A stretch of DNA of 32,408 bases from Massilibacteroides sp. (GCA_028708075.1 JAQVZS010000004.1:1-32408); one strand, 5' to 3'. Counted from the first letter of the stretch, positions 8,908-15,543 are shown. Made by a program: numbers and translations. The notes: generated from the letters alone by a model not told the origin.

Positions 8908-9438
8908 ATGAAACGATTTATCTTTATTGTACTTTTGTGCGTGGCTGTTAGTAGTACAAAAGCACAAACCAGTGAGAAAAGTAAACTATCTTTTGCGACA
9001 ACCATCGGAACGGGATTATCCATGAGTACACCAGCATCTACCCCTTTCACGTGGCAGGTATTGGGTTATCTCAGCCTGACCGAAAGATGGTCGGTCGGAG
9101 CAGGAACAGGACTATCCTTTTATGAAAAATCGCTTATTCCTGTGTATGGAGATATAAGGTTTCAAATCGGCAGGGAACGGAAGGTTACTCCCTATACCGA
9201 ATGTGTCGCTGGATATTCTTTTTCCCCGTCAGGTAATGCTAAAGGCGGATTTATTATGAACCCTTCTATTGGAATTCAATACCCGCTAAAAAACAAAATG
9301 AAACTGCAATTGGCAGTCGGCTATGAATTACAGGAGTTAAGACAACTGAAAAAGCATACCGATAACTACTTCTTAAAAGAGTTTGAAGAACAATTAAGTC
9401 ATCATTCTATTTCTTTTAAGATAGGTTTAAAATTCTAA
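8908..9438 (+). CDS. Small outer-membrane beta-barrel protein
   Basis: A 176-residue secreted protein with a signal peptide ending at TKAQ (about residue 20). Alternating hydrophobic beta-strands follow (FATTIGTGLSM, WQVLGYLSL, SVGAGTGLSFY, GGFIMNPSIGIQYPL, LQLAVGYELQ), and the C-terminus ends in aromatic Phe (SFKIGLKF), as outer-membrane barrels do. The size suits an eight-stranded barrel. The gene begins 1 bp after the DUF2271-like stop and is likely translated with it. No transporter function can be assigned. Confidence 0.7.
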   Translation: MKRFIFIVLLCVAVSSTKAQTSEKSKLSFATTIGTGLSMSTPASTPFTWQVLGYLSLTERWSVGAGTGLSFYEKSLIPVYGDIRFQIGRERKVTPYTECVAGYSFSPSGNAKGGFIMNPSIGIQYPLKNKMKLQLAVGYELQELRQLKKHTDNYFLKEFEEQLSHHSISFKIGLKF

Positions 9439-9519
9439 AGATTCGGAATGTGAATTACAGGATTCCAAGAGTTATAAAAATAGTATTTTACAAACGATAT
9501 ATATAAAAGAATAAATTAA

Positions 9520-10086
9520 ATGATATACATTGAAACAGCGCATTTATTATTGCGGGACTGGAAAAAGGACGATATATTGCCTTTTGCTGCAATGAATAGC
9601 AATCCAATAGTAATGAAATATTTCTTAAAATCGTTGAACGAGAAAGAATCATTAGACTTTTATAACAAGATACAAGATGAATTTTCCGGATATCGTTATG
9701 GATTATATGCAGTAGAGAAAAAGACAACCGGAGAATTTATCGGCTATACCGGATTTCATAATATCACATTTGATGTAGATTTTGCTCCCGGAGTAGAGAT
9801 TGGTTGGCGTTTAAAGCATGAGGAATGGAATCAGGGGTATGCAACCGAAGCAGCCAAAGCTTGTCTTTTGTATGCAAATCAATACTTTTCTTTTCAAACA
9901 ATCTGGTCGTTCACTTCGGTTCTTAATAAAAGTTCGGAAAGAGTAATGCAAAAAATCGGAATGGAAAAAGTGAAAGAATTTCTACATCCGCTTATCGAGG
10001 ATAATCATCCGTTGAAAGAACATGTCCTGTATAGATTTCAGAGAAACAGGGAGAGATACATACGCAACACAAACAAAACACTATGA
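9520..10086 (+). CDS. GNAT N-acetyltransferase, RimJ/RimL type
   Basis: A 188-residue acetyltransferase. The N-terminus ETAHLLLRDWKKDDILPF is typical of the RimJ/RimL branch. The acetyl-CoA binding region is GWRLKHEEWNQGYATEAAKA (about residues 89-108), and a downstream FTSVLNKSSERVMQKIGMEK is the usual motif B. Such enzymes acetylate a protein N-terminus or a small molecule; the substrate cannot be read from sequence. Its last four bases (ATGA) overlap the start of the small Cys/His protein, so the two are probably translationally coupled. Confidence 0.85.
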   Translation: MIYIETAHLLLRDWKKDDILPFAAMNSNPIVMKYFLKSLNEKESLDFYNKIQDEFSGYRYGLYAVEKKTTGEFIGYTGFHNITFDVDFAPGVEIGWRLKHEEWNQGYATEAAKACLLYANQYFSFQTIWSFTSVLNKSSERVMQKIGMEKVKEFLHPLIEDNHPLKEHVLYRFQRNRERYIRNTNKTL

Positions 10087-10221
10087 CAAAACAAAATTGC
10101 AAAAACTGTTCGATGCGGGCAAAGTATGATAATAACCCGCGATCGTTTATCGGAAGATTCTGGCGTTGGCACATTAACTTCTGCCCCGGCTGGAAGGGAT
10201 ATTTAGACTCTTTGAGTAAGG
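10071..10221 (+). repeat. Direct repeat, copy 1 (151 bp)
   Basis: Copy 1 matches 15393-15543 in 149 of 151 positions. It covers 12 bp upstream of the small Cys/His gene and its first 46 codons. The copies lie 5322 bp apart in the same orientation. Both differences are silent (Asn AAT/AAC and Gly GGA/GGG). Confidence 0.95.
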
Positions 10222-10265
10222 AAGAAAAACAAGCGTTGAGAGAGAAGTATCAATCTGTCGAGTAA
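10083..10265 (+). CDS. Small Cys/His protein, intact copy
   Basis: A 60-residue protein. C6-x2-C9 and H30-x3-C34 could form a zinc or other metal site. Between them lies an aromatic block, FIGRFWRWHINFCPGWKGY. The tail SKEEKQALREKYQ is helical and charged. I recall similar short proteins as widespread, unannotated genes in anaerobes, but know no function. It overlaps the preceding GNAT gene by 4 bp. A nearly identical but differently ended copy lies at 15405-15566. Confidence 0.75.
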   Translation: MTKQNCKNCSMRAKYDNNPRSFIGRFWRWHINFCPGWKGYLDSLSKEEKQALREKYQSVE

Positions 10266-10306
10266 AACGAGTATCTTTACGCCTGAAAACAAATAAAAAT
10301 AAATCA

Positions 10307-10906
10307 ATGAAAAAAGAAGTTCTATTCGTCCTCCTTAACCAATTTGCTGATTGGGAAGGGGCCTATATTTCCACCTGTCTCAATATAGGAGTGAAGCCAC
10401 CCGGTAGTCCGGTAAACTACACGGTAAAAACAATGTCGGTAACGAAAGAGCCGGTAATGTCTATTGGCGGGTTTAGAGTTTTGCCGGATTATGATATAAA
10501 TACACTTCCCGAAGATTATGCCGGATTGGTGTTGGTTGGAGGAATGAGTTGGTTTACGCCGGAAGCAGAACAGCTTGTTCCTTTGGTTGAAAAAGCAATT
10601 AAGGAGGACAAGTTGGTTGCCGGGATATGTAATGCCTCCGTTTTCTTGGGTAAACATGGTTTCTTGGACCATGTAAAGCATACAAGTAATGGGTTGGATT
10701 ACCTGAAACAGTATGCGGGAGAAAAATACATGGGCGAAGCTAACTATATCAACAATAACGCCGTGAAGGATGAAAACATCGTTACCGCCAACGGAAATGC
10801 TCCTTTAGAGTTCTGTCGGGAAATACTCTATGTGCTGGATGCCGATACGCCGGAAATAATAGAGGAAAGTTACTGGTTTTATAAAGGTAAGTTCAACTTG
10901 ATGTAA
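10307..10906 (+). CDS. DJ-1/PfpI family protein
   Basis: A 199-residue class I glutamine amidotransferase-like protein. The nucleophile elbow is AGICNAS with Cys 108, and the conserved acidic residue of the family is probably Glu 17 (FADWEGAY). The stretch YAGLVLVGGMSWF precedes the active-site strand. Members act as chaperone/deglycase, protease or stress proteins, so the precise activity is open. It is preceded by a near-match -7 box, TATCTTTA at 10272-10279, and so may have its own promoter. Length is normal. Confidence 0.82.
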   Translation: MKKEVLFVLLNQFADWEGAYISTCLNIGVKPPGSPVNYTVKTMSVTKEPVMSIGGFRVLPDYDINTLPEDYAGLVLVGGMSWFTPEAEQLVPLVEKAIKEDKLVAGICNASVFLGKHGFLDHVKHTSNGLDYLKQYAGEKYMGEANYINNNAVKDENIVTANGNAPLEFCREILYVLDADTPEIIEESYWFYKGKFNLM

Positions 10907-10913
10907 ATACTAA

Positions 10914-11000
10914 AAAAACGGAACGGAAATTTACGACACCCCGATCTATGAGAATGGCATCCAGTTAAAAGACCTGGTGCTGCTGAAGAGAGAAATTTAG
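10914..11000 (+). pseudogene. Orphan C-terminal coding scrap
   Basis: A 28-codon open stretch ends at TAG 10998-11000 and has the look of a protein C-terminus (EIYDTPIYENGIQLKDLVLL), but no start. It lies between the DJ-1 gene and a GNAT gene. I do not recognise the parent family. It is most simply the remaining end of a deleted gene. Confidence 0.4.
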
Positions 11001-11003
11001 TAT

Positions 11004-11561
11004 ATGACAGATAAAGACGAAATCACGTTACAGCCTCTTCTTGCAGAAGACATTCCTTTATTCGAGCATTGGTTAAGCAAAGAATATATCTACAAACGCC
11101 TGTGTCCGGACGGAGGAGAACAGCGGCAATCTAGGTTAGATGAGGTAAACAATAAGGATGGTAAGTATGATTTTCTAAAGCATTTCATTGTTTATTATGA
11201 CGGTAAGAAAATAGGTTATTGTCTTCACGCCGACTGTTTCTTTCTGAAAGACCATGAAGAAGAGGGGTACGACTTCGGAGGCTTATATGGAGATGTGCCG
11301 GAGAAGAATCACACTTACGAAATTGGTTATCTCATTGGCGAAGAAGAATATCTGAATAAAGGCATTGGCAAGATAATCATTCAGAAGTTGGAGGAGGAGA
11401 TCAGAGCGTTGGGAGGACGTGAAATCGCGGCAGACCCGTCCGAAGAAAATATGTTCTCGGTAAAGGCGTTATTAAGTAATGGATTTAAGAAGAAACAAAA
11501 CGGAGATTATAGAAAGAAGATTATGGCTACAGACAACAAGACATCAAGGCTACAATCATAA
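11004..11561 (+). CDS. GNAT acetyltransferase, AAC(6')-like
   Basis: A 185-residue acetyltransferase. The order is ITLQPLLAEDIPLFEHWL (N-terminal strand and helix), FIVYYDGKKIGYC, then YEIGYLIGEEEYLNKGIGKI (acetyl-CoA loop, about residues 110-130) and AADPSEENMFSVKALLSNGF (motif B). The layout resembles the AAC(6')/RimJ-like group that includes aminoglycoside-modifying and housekeeping enzymes; drug modification cannot be claimed. The last dozen residues (KIMATDNKTSRLQS) look like an unconserved tail. It converges with the ClbS/DfsB gene, 17 bp apart, with no terminator visible between them. Confidence 0.8.
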   Translation: MTDKDEITLQPLLAEDIPLFEHWLSKEYIYKRLCPDGGEQRQSRLDEVNNKDGKYDFLKHFIVYYDGKKIGYCLHADCFFLKDHEEEGYDFGGLYGDVPEKNHTYEIGYLIGEEEYLNKGIGKIIIQKLEEEIRALGGREIAADPSEENMFSVKALLSNGFKKKQNGDYRKKIMATDNKTSRLQS

Positions 11562-11578
11562 CCTTAGAGAAACAAGCA

Positions 11579-12109
11579 TTAGCGCTTTGAAACAATGGAA
11601 CACCTTTCTGGTTCAAACAAACGGGAGCTCAACTTCTTCATCGCCCAGTCGTAATGACTTGAAGTGGCAGAAATACAATAACTTCCCAAGTGGGTAGTCC
11701 CTGTCCACGAGAAATGTTTCTTTGTGAACAATTCTTCGTCCGTGAATGATTTTATCAGGGCTATCGCTTTGGAATGACTGTCCCGCAAAAGGGTTTTAGC
11801 ATCTTCTAAAGGCGTTGCTTGATGCTTCTCCCAAAATCCGACATTCATTTGCGGATAAGTCTTCCAATTATACGGTTCAGGAAGGAAGTTCACTGTATTC
11901 CCTTTTTTGTTTGCCTCTGCCCAATGCAGCAATAGCAGATGCCATTCGTAGAGATGTACCAATACATCACGTAGGTTCTTGTCTCTGTCCTCGAACGAGA
12001 AAGTCGCGTTTTGCTTCTCTTCAGACATGGAATCTACCAGCTTCCATAGTTCCTCAAACTGACCGTTAGCCGCCATTATTAACTCTTGTTTTGTAGTGGG
12101 TCTTGCCAT
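11579..12109 (-). CDS. ClbS/DfsB family four-helix protein (DUF1706)
   Basis: A 176-residue protein of the ClbS/DfsB family. It starts MARPTTKQELIMAANGQFEEL and carries LRDVLVHLYEWHLLLLHW (about residues 46-63), PYNWKTYPQMN and the C-terminal GTTHLGSYCISATSSHYDWA, which are family hallmarks. ClbS itself is the colibactin self-resistance hydrolase of Escherichia coli. Most homologues, including those in Bacteroidota, are of unknown function, so no resistance role is claimed. It is transcribed against its neighbours and stands alone. Confidence 0.85.
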   Translation of the reverse strand: MARPTTKQELIMAANGQFEELWKLVDSMSEEKQNATFSFEDRDKNLRDVLVHLYEWHLLLLHWAEANKKGNTVNFLPEPYNWKTYPQMNVGFWEKHQATPLEDAKTLLRDSHSKAIALIKSFTDEELFTKKHFSWTGTTHLGSYCISATSSHYDWAMKKLSSRLFEPERCSIVSKR

Positions 12110-12186
12110 AAACTGTCTTATTTATTGGGATTATTGTCCGTAAAAGTAATAATTTTATGGCAGATACAGAAAAACATATACTAGAG

Positions 12187-12345
12187 GCAATCCCACCATC
12201 AGTTTACAACGGCTTACGTTGACATCGACAACGCCCGACTGGATTGGTTTGTCAAAAAATACAGCCTTGCACAGTGGTGGGGCAAATGGAGAGAAGCGAA
12301 CGAAAGCATTATCCGTTCGCCAAGTTTTATACATTGGAGCCGATG
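12187..12345 (+). pseudogene. C-terminal coding remnant, family unknown
   Basis: An open frame without a start encodes about 52 residues ending at TGA 12343-12345. It includes AYVDIDNARLDWFVKKYSLA and QWWGKWREANESIIRSP. The Trp-rich composition is far from random, so I read it as the end of a real but deleted gene. It is followed within 30 bp by a terminator on the same strand, as expected at a gene end. I cannot name the family. Confidence 0.5.
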
Positions 12346-12372
12346 AAACGGCATCTTCTCAACTGAAAATAC

Positions 12373-12393
12373 AGCCCCAATAAGGGGCTTTTA
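12373..12393 (+). terminator. Intrinsic terminator after the gene remnant
   Basis: AGCCCC at 12373-12378 pairs with GGGGCT at 12384-12389 across a 5-nt loop, followed by a short T run. It lies just downstream of the 12187-12345 remnant and supports that a gene once ended there. Confidence 0.6.
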
Positions 12394-12550
12394 GGGCTTT
12401 GTCGTGTGCCACTCGCTGCCTAAAGCCCATCGCTTATAGTTCCGACGCATAGCCTGAATAATCGGTTTATCTTTGCTCTCTCGTAATAAAATAAATCGCT
12501 AAAAAAAAGAAAGATGGAAATAATAATGCTAGAAGCCCGACAGTATAAAG

Positions 12551-12599
12551 ATTTGCATGAATCAATTTGCATGAAGAAAAACTAAAAACACTACCTTTG
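12551..12599 (+). promoter_or_regulatory. Promoter region of the SIMPL gene with 11-bp tandem motif
   Basis: TACCTTTG at 12592-12599 is a full -7 box. TTTG at 12566-12569 lies 22 bp upstream, slightly longer than usual. The motif ATTTGCATGAA occurs twice (12551-12561 and 12565-12575) with a 14-bp period, and the second copy covers the -33 box, so a regulator could bind there. The predicted start of transcription near 12606 decides the start codon of the next gene. Confidence 0.6.
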
Positions 12600-12627
12600 C
12601 TTGAACGATAAATTTACAATAGAGAAT

Positions 12628-13371
12628 ATGAATTTATATTTTAGGAAGAAGCTTTTCACAGGTATAGCATTTTCACTAATGCTTTTTTTACTCACTTCTT
12701 GTAATTCCAAAGTACAGGAAAGTCAAGATTCAGTTTCGGTTTCGGGAATAGGAACTGTATTGGCACAACCGGATATGGTGCTGATGAATGTCACTTTCTC
12801 ACATACTGCGTCAACGACTAAAGAAGCCAAGAAAGCTGTAGAGCAAACTATGCAACGGATATTGAGAATACTGCAAGAAGAAAATGTGGAAGACAAATTT
12901 ATGAAAACCACATCGCTCAACTACGACGTGGAATACGATTACAGAAGCGGTCGTCGGGTTCGGCTTGGACAACGGGCTCAACAAACAATCGTTGTAACTG
13001 TAAATAATATGATAAATGCTCCGGAGCGGTTTTCGTCCATATTGGATAAAATTACGGCTATAGACAAGGTCGATATACAGGATATTCGATTTGATATTGA
13101 AAATAAAACGGAATTATTCAAACAAAGTCGTGAATTGGCCTATCAAAAAGCCTTTGACAAAGCGCAGCAGTATGCCGAACTTTCAAAGCGAAAGATAGGA
13201 AAGGTACTGACAATATCCGAAGTCGTAAGCCGGGATGTAGCGCAAACTCGTGCTTTTCAGAATAATCTTGCTTTCAAAGAAGAAGCGCTTTCTTTATCTG
13301 ATAATTCAGCTGTTCCCACAGGAGAACAGGGGGTAAGTTCTGAAATCAATATTGTTTTTTCGTTAGAATAG
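12628..13371 (+). CDS. SIMPL-domain (DUF541) lipoprotein
   Basis: A 247-residue envelope protein with lipobox LTSC (Cys 25). The SIMPL domain follows: VSVSGIGTVLAQPDMVLMNV (about residues 34-53), a helix STTKEAKKAVEQTMQRIL, YDVEYDYRSGRRVRLG, and the second half with KAFDKAQQYAELSKRKIGKV. Family members such as E. coli YggE lower oxidative stress, by an unclear mechanism. I start at ATG 12628, not the in-frame TTG 12601, because the promoter's start site falls after that TTG and the lipoprotein signal begins here. It is a single-gene unit; the interrupted gene downstream points toward it. Confidence 0.82.
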   Translation: MNLYFRKKLFTGIAFSLMLFLLTSCNSKVQESQDSVSVSGIGTVLAQPDMVLMNVTFSHTASTTKEAKKAVEQTMQRILRILQEENVEDKFMKTTSLNYDVEYDYRSGRRVRLGQRAQQTIVVTVNNMINAPERFSSILDKITAIDKVDIQDIRFDIENKTELFKQSRELAYQKAFDKAQQYAELSKRKIGKVLTISEVVSRDVAQTRAFQNNLAFKEEALSLSDNSAVPTGEQGVSSEINIVFSLE

Positions 13372-13728
13372 AGGAACGGGATTGAGCATATACAAAAAAT
13401 TATCATTTATCCTGTTGTTTTCAAGGCATTCATAAAACATCCTCCGAACGTATTCCATCGTATCGTAATCGGGAACTATCTCCTTGTACTCATCATATGA
13501 TTTGAAGCGTACTTTTTCTCCTTCCCCATACTTGATAACTTTTCTCAAGAACTGGCTGAAATCCTACAGCGCCATATCATATTTGTCCACGTTCAGCATC
13601 TTTCTCAATCTGTCTTCCGCATCAATATTTTCCAGATTGAACGTTAATGTCGCTTGTTGATTTGATCGCTTTGACGAAACAGCCTCATCAACTACCTTGC
13701 TTATCTCTGCTTTTAGTTTATCATCCAT
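13363..13728 (-). pseudogene. 122-codon gene interrupted by an in-frame TAG
   Basis: From ATG 13728 the frame reads 54 residues (MDDKLKAEIS... LNVDKYDMAL), meets TAG at 13566-13564, and then continues open for 66 more codons to TAA at 13365-13363. The joined protein would read DMAL-stop-DFSQFLRKVIKY, then SYDEYKEIVPDYDTMEYVRR and MFYECLENNRI. A Trp codon (TGG) changed to TAG is the simplest explanation. I recall similar short hypothetical proteins in Bacteroides with a DxALWxFxQxLR pattern, without function. It lies just downstream of the ATPase gene on the same strand (22 bp) and overlaps the 3' end of the SIMPL gene by 9 bp. A sequencing error or stop readthrough are alternatives. Confidence 0.75.
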
Positions 13729-13750
13729 ATTGAAATTATCTTTACTTCTA

Positions 13751-15070
13751 TTACATATCTGCCAAATCCCAGCAAAGACTTTCTACTGTATGCTTATTCA
13801 GTTCCTTTGTTTTTAGGATTTTGACTTTCTCTTCAAACAATTGAGGTTTGAAGTTCTTTTTCTGCCGTTTTACTTCAACAGCAACTGCAGTCTTATCATC
13901 CAAATATACTCCCACAATATCAATCTCATTCTGATTTCCTTTAGGTTTCCACCATGAGCCTATTGCCCGATAGGCAAAACTCTCCTGCATCTTTTGTTTA
14001 AAGTACAGTTCCAATGTCTTTCCCGAATAAGTGGGATAATCATCTAACATGATTTTAGACAGCCCTTCAAAATTTCCAATTTCAATCATCGACCTGTTCC
14101 GCTCGATGTACCTGAACCAGAAACGCAGGAAATTATCAGTTACTTCATATCTTACGGTTTGCGTTCCCTCTTTAGCAAAAATAGGGCGTTGCTTTTTAAT
14201 TACTTCGTAAACCGTTTCCAGTTTCTGTAACTGTCCGCCGATACTTTTCTCACCCATAAATGCTTCAATCTCTGCTTGAGTATTTTTCCCCGATGAGATT
14301 GCGTCAAGAATAGAGAAATAACTTCCATATTTTTTGCCAAACTCTTGAATCAACAAATTACGCCCTTCATCAACAAACGGAGATTCGCGCTGGCAAATGT
14401 ATTTAATCATTTTAGGGATAGTCAATGCCTTGTTATCGACCAATAATTCGATATATTTGGGAACACCACCGGTAAATGTATAGAGAGCTAGCAACTCGTC
14501 ATTCGTGTAATTCGGATGATAGTCGTTTATAATCTTTTTGAGTACCGTGGTTGTAAAAGGTGTTATTTTCACCATAACATCGGCTCGACCAAACAATGGT
14601 TCGCGCTTATCCTGAAATATCTTTGTCATCAACGAATAGATGGAACCGCTTACAACAAAGTTTATGTTTGTTTTAGTTCTGTACTGATCCCAATAGTTTT
14701 GAATATCGCTGTATATGGATTCGTTGATATTGATAAACTCCTGAAACTCATCAACCACAAGGGAAAACTTCGTTTTAATCCCTTGCTCAAGCAGAAAACG
14801 AAATACATCGGAAAATTTGTCCATTGTAGGAACAAATATCCCTAATTGTTTCTCAATCTCTTTCGTGTATCCACTGCATAAGTCAGCCTCATTTTTCCGG
14901 CTGACAAACAAATAGATTACGGTCTCGTTTTCAAGAGCTTTCAGAATAAGAGAAGTTTTGCCGACACGTCTCCGTCCGGTAAGTACAGTAAACTTAGAGT
15001 GGTCATTGTATGCCTGCTCTTTTGTTCGCTGCAACAGGGTAATTTCGTCTGTCCGATTATAGAATTTCAT
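13751..15070 (-). CDS. ATPase with DUF234-type PD-(D/E)XK nuclease-like C-terminus
   Basis: A 439-residue protein of the archaeal-type ATPase family. Walker A is GRRRVGKT (residues 32-39) and Walker B is FSLVVDEFQEF, with D107 and E108. A winged-helix-like part is seen around NTQAEIEAFMGEKSIGGQLQ. The C-terminal domain has EIDIV (D384) and AVAVEVKR (E399, K401), the D...ExK pattern of restriction-type nuclease folds. The function of the family is unproven; a defence or toxin-like role has been suggested for such fusions, which is inference here. I start at ATG 15070 rather than 15103 because MKFYNRTDEI is the usual family start and the transcription start should be near 15103. The promoter is flanked by unusual repeats. 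Confidence 0.82.
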   Translation of the reverse strand: MKFYNRTDEITLLQRTKEQAYNDHSKFTVLTGRRRVGKTSLILKALENETVIYLFVSRKNEADLCSGYTKEIEKQLGIFVPTMDKFSDVFRFLLEQGIKTKFSLVVDEFQEFININESIYSDIQNYWDQYRTKTNINFVVSGSIYSLMTKIFQDKREPLFGRADVMVKITPFTTTVLKKIINDYHPNYTNDELLALYTFTGGVPKYIELLVDNKALTIPKMIKYICQRESPFVDEGRNLLIQEFGKKYGSYFSILDAISSGKNTQAEIEAFMGEKSIGGQLQKLETVYEVIKKQRPIFAKEGTQTVRYEVTDNFLRFWFRYIERNRSMIEIGNFEGLSKIMLDDYPTYSGKTLELYFKQKMQESFAYRAIGSWWKPKGNQNEIDIVGVYLDDKTAVAVEVKRQKKNFKPQLFEEKVKILKTKELNKHTVESLCWDLADM

Positions 15071-15085
15071 AATTCGTATTTTTAC

Positions 15086-15100
15086 AGCAGTAAATTTTAC
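15086..15100. repeat. Third half-site copy of the ATPase promoter repeat
   Basis: AGCAGTAAATTTTAC matches the arm of the inverted repeat at 15141-15186. The match extends to 16 bp (AGCAGTAAATTTTACC) against the reverse complement of the right arm. It lies between the predicted transcription start and the ATG of the ATPase gene, where a bound protein would block transcription or translation. Confidence 0.85.
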
Positions 15101-15108
15101 CACTGTTG

Positions 15109-15139
15109 CAAAGTTAAATGGTATTTAGGATTTTACAAA
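15109..15139 (-). promoter_or_regulatory. Promoter of the ATPase gene
   Basis: On the minus strand TTTG (15139-15136) and TAACTTTG (15116-15109) are separated by 19 bp, a full match to the Bacteroides consensus. The promoter is bracketed by the half-site at 15086-15100 and the inverted repeat at 15141-15186. Confidence 0.8.
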
Positions 15140-15140
15140 A

Positions 15141-15186
15141 TAAACTAGCAGTAAATTTTATGACGGTAAAATTTACTGCTAGTTTA
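15141..15186. repeat. Perfect 20-bp inverted repeat with 6-bp spacer
   Basis: Arms 15141-15160 and 15167-15186 are perfect reverse complements (TAAACTAGCAGTAAATTTTA on the left) around the hexamer TGACGG. There is no T run as in a terminator. It starts 1 bp beyond the -33 box of the ATPase promoter. It may be an operator, a recombination site or a mobile-element scar. Confidence 0.9.
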
Positions 15187-15404
15187 AATTCAATCTACTC
15201 GACTTGGCAAAAGAAAAGACGGTGTATGAAAAGGTACGAAAAATCCTGTTGAAACTTACATTCCATCAAACAAAACATTCTTTCATAATAATAAACTCAA
15301 TAAAGCAAAAGTCTATTTTATCCCTAACCCACAAGGTTTAGGGACTGATAGCATGGGAGAATTTGCATTTCCAATAAAATATGAAATACAGAAAACAAAA
15401 CACT
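15187..15404 (+). other. Gap with gene scraps upstream of repeat copy 2
   Basis: No intact gene. Two short open stretches look like broken coding sequence: NLLDLAKEKTVYEKVRKILL near 15191-15250 and VYFIPNPQGLGTDSMGEFAF near 15311-15370. The second runs on out of frame into repeat copy 2 and stops at 15448-15450. I cannot assign families. Confidence 0.35.
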
Positions 15405-15543
15405 ATGACAAAACAAAATTGCAAAAACTGTTCGATGCGGGCAAAGTATGATAACAACCCGCGATCGTTTATCGGAAGATTCTGGCGTTGGCACATTAAC
15501 TTCTGCCCCGGCTGGAAGGGGTATTTAGACTCTTTGAGTAAGG
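15393..15543 (+). repeat. Direct repeat, copy 2 (151 bp)
   Basis: Matches 10071-10221 in 149 of 151 positions, same orientation. Flanks on both sides differ completely from copy 1, so this is a duplicated block rather than part of a longer one. Confidence 0.95.

Larger units (their letters stand above)
12110..12600. other. Non-coding gap with one gene scrap and a terminator
   Basis: About 490 bp without an intact gene. It holds a rightward coding scrap (12187-12345), a hairpin terminator (12373-12393) and the promoter of the SIMPL gene. Nothing else recognisable. Confidence 0.6.

Noticed and set aside
10322..10681. 119-residue minus-strand frame
   Set aside because: It is antisense to the DJ-1/PfpI gene, whose plus-strand reading has clear catalytic motifs.
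12601..12627. TTG start extending the SIMPL protein by nine residues
   Set aside because: The promoter's -7 box ends at 12599, so transcription should start after this TTG; ATG 12628 gives a normal lipoprotein signal.
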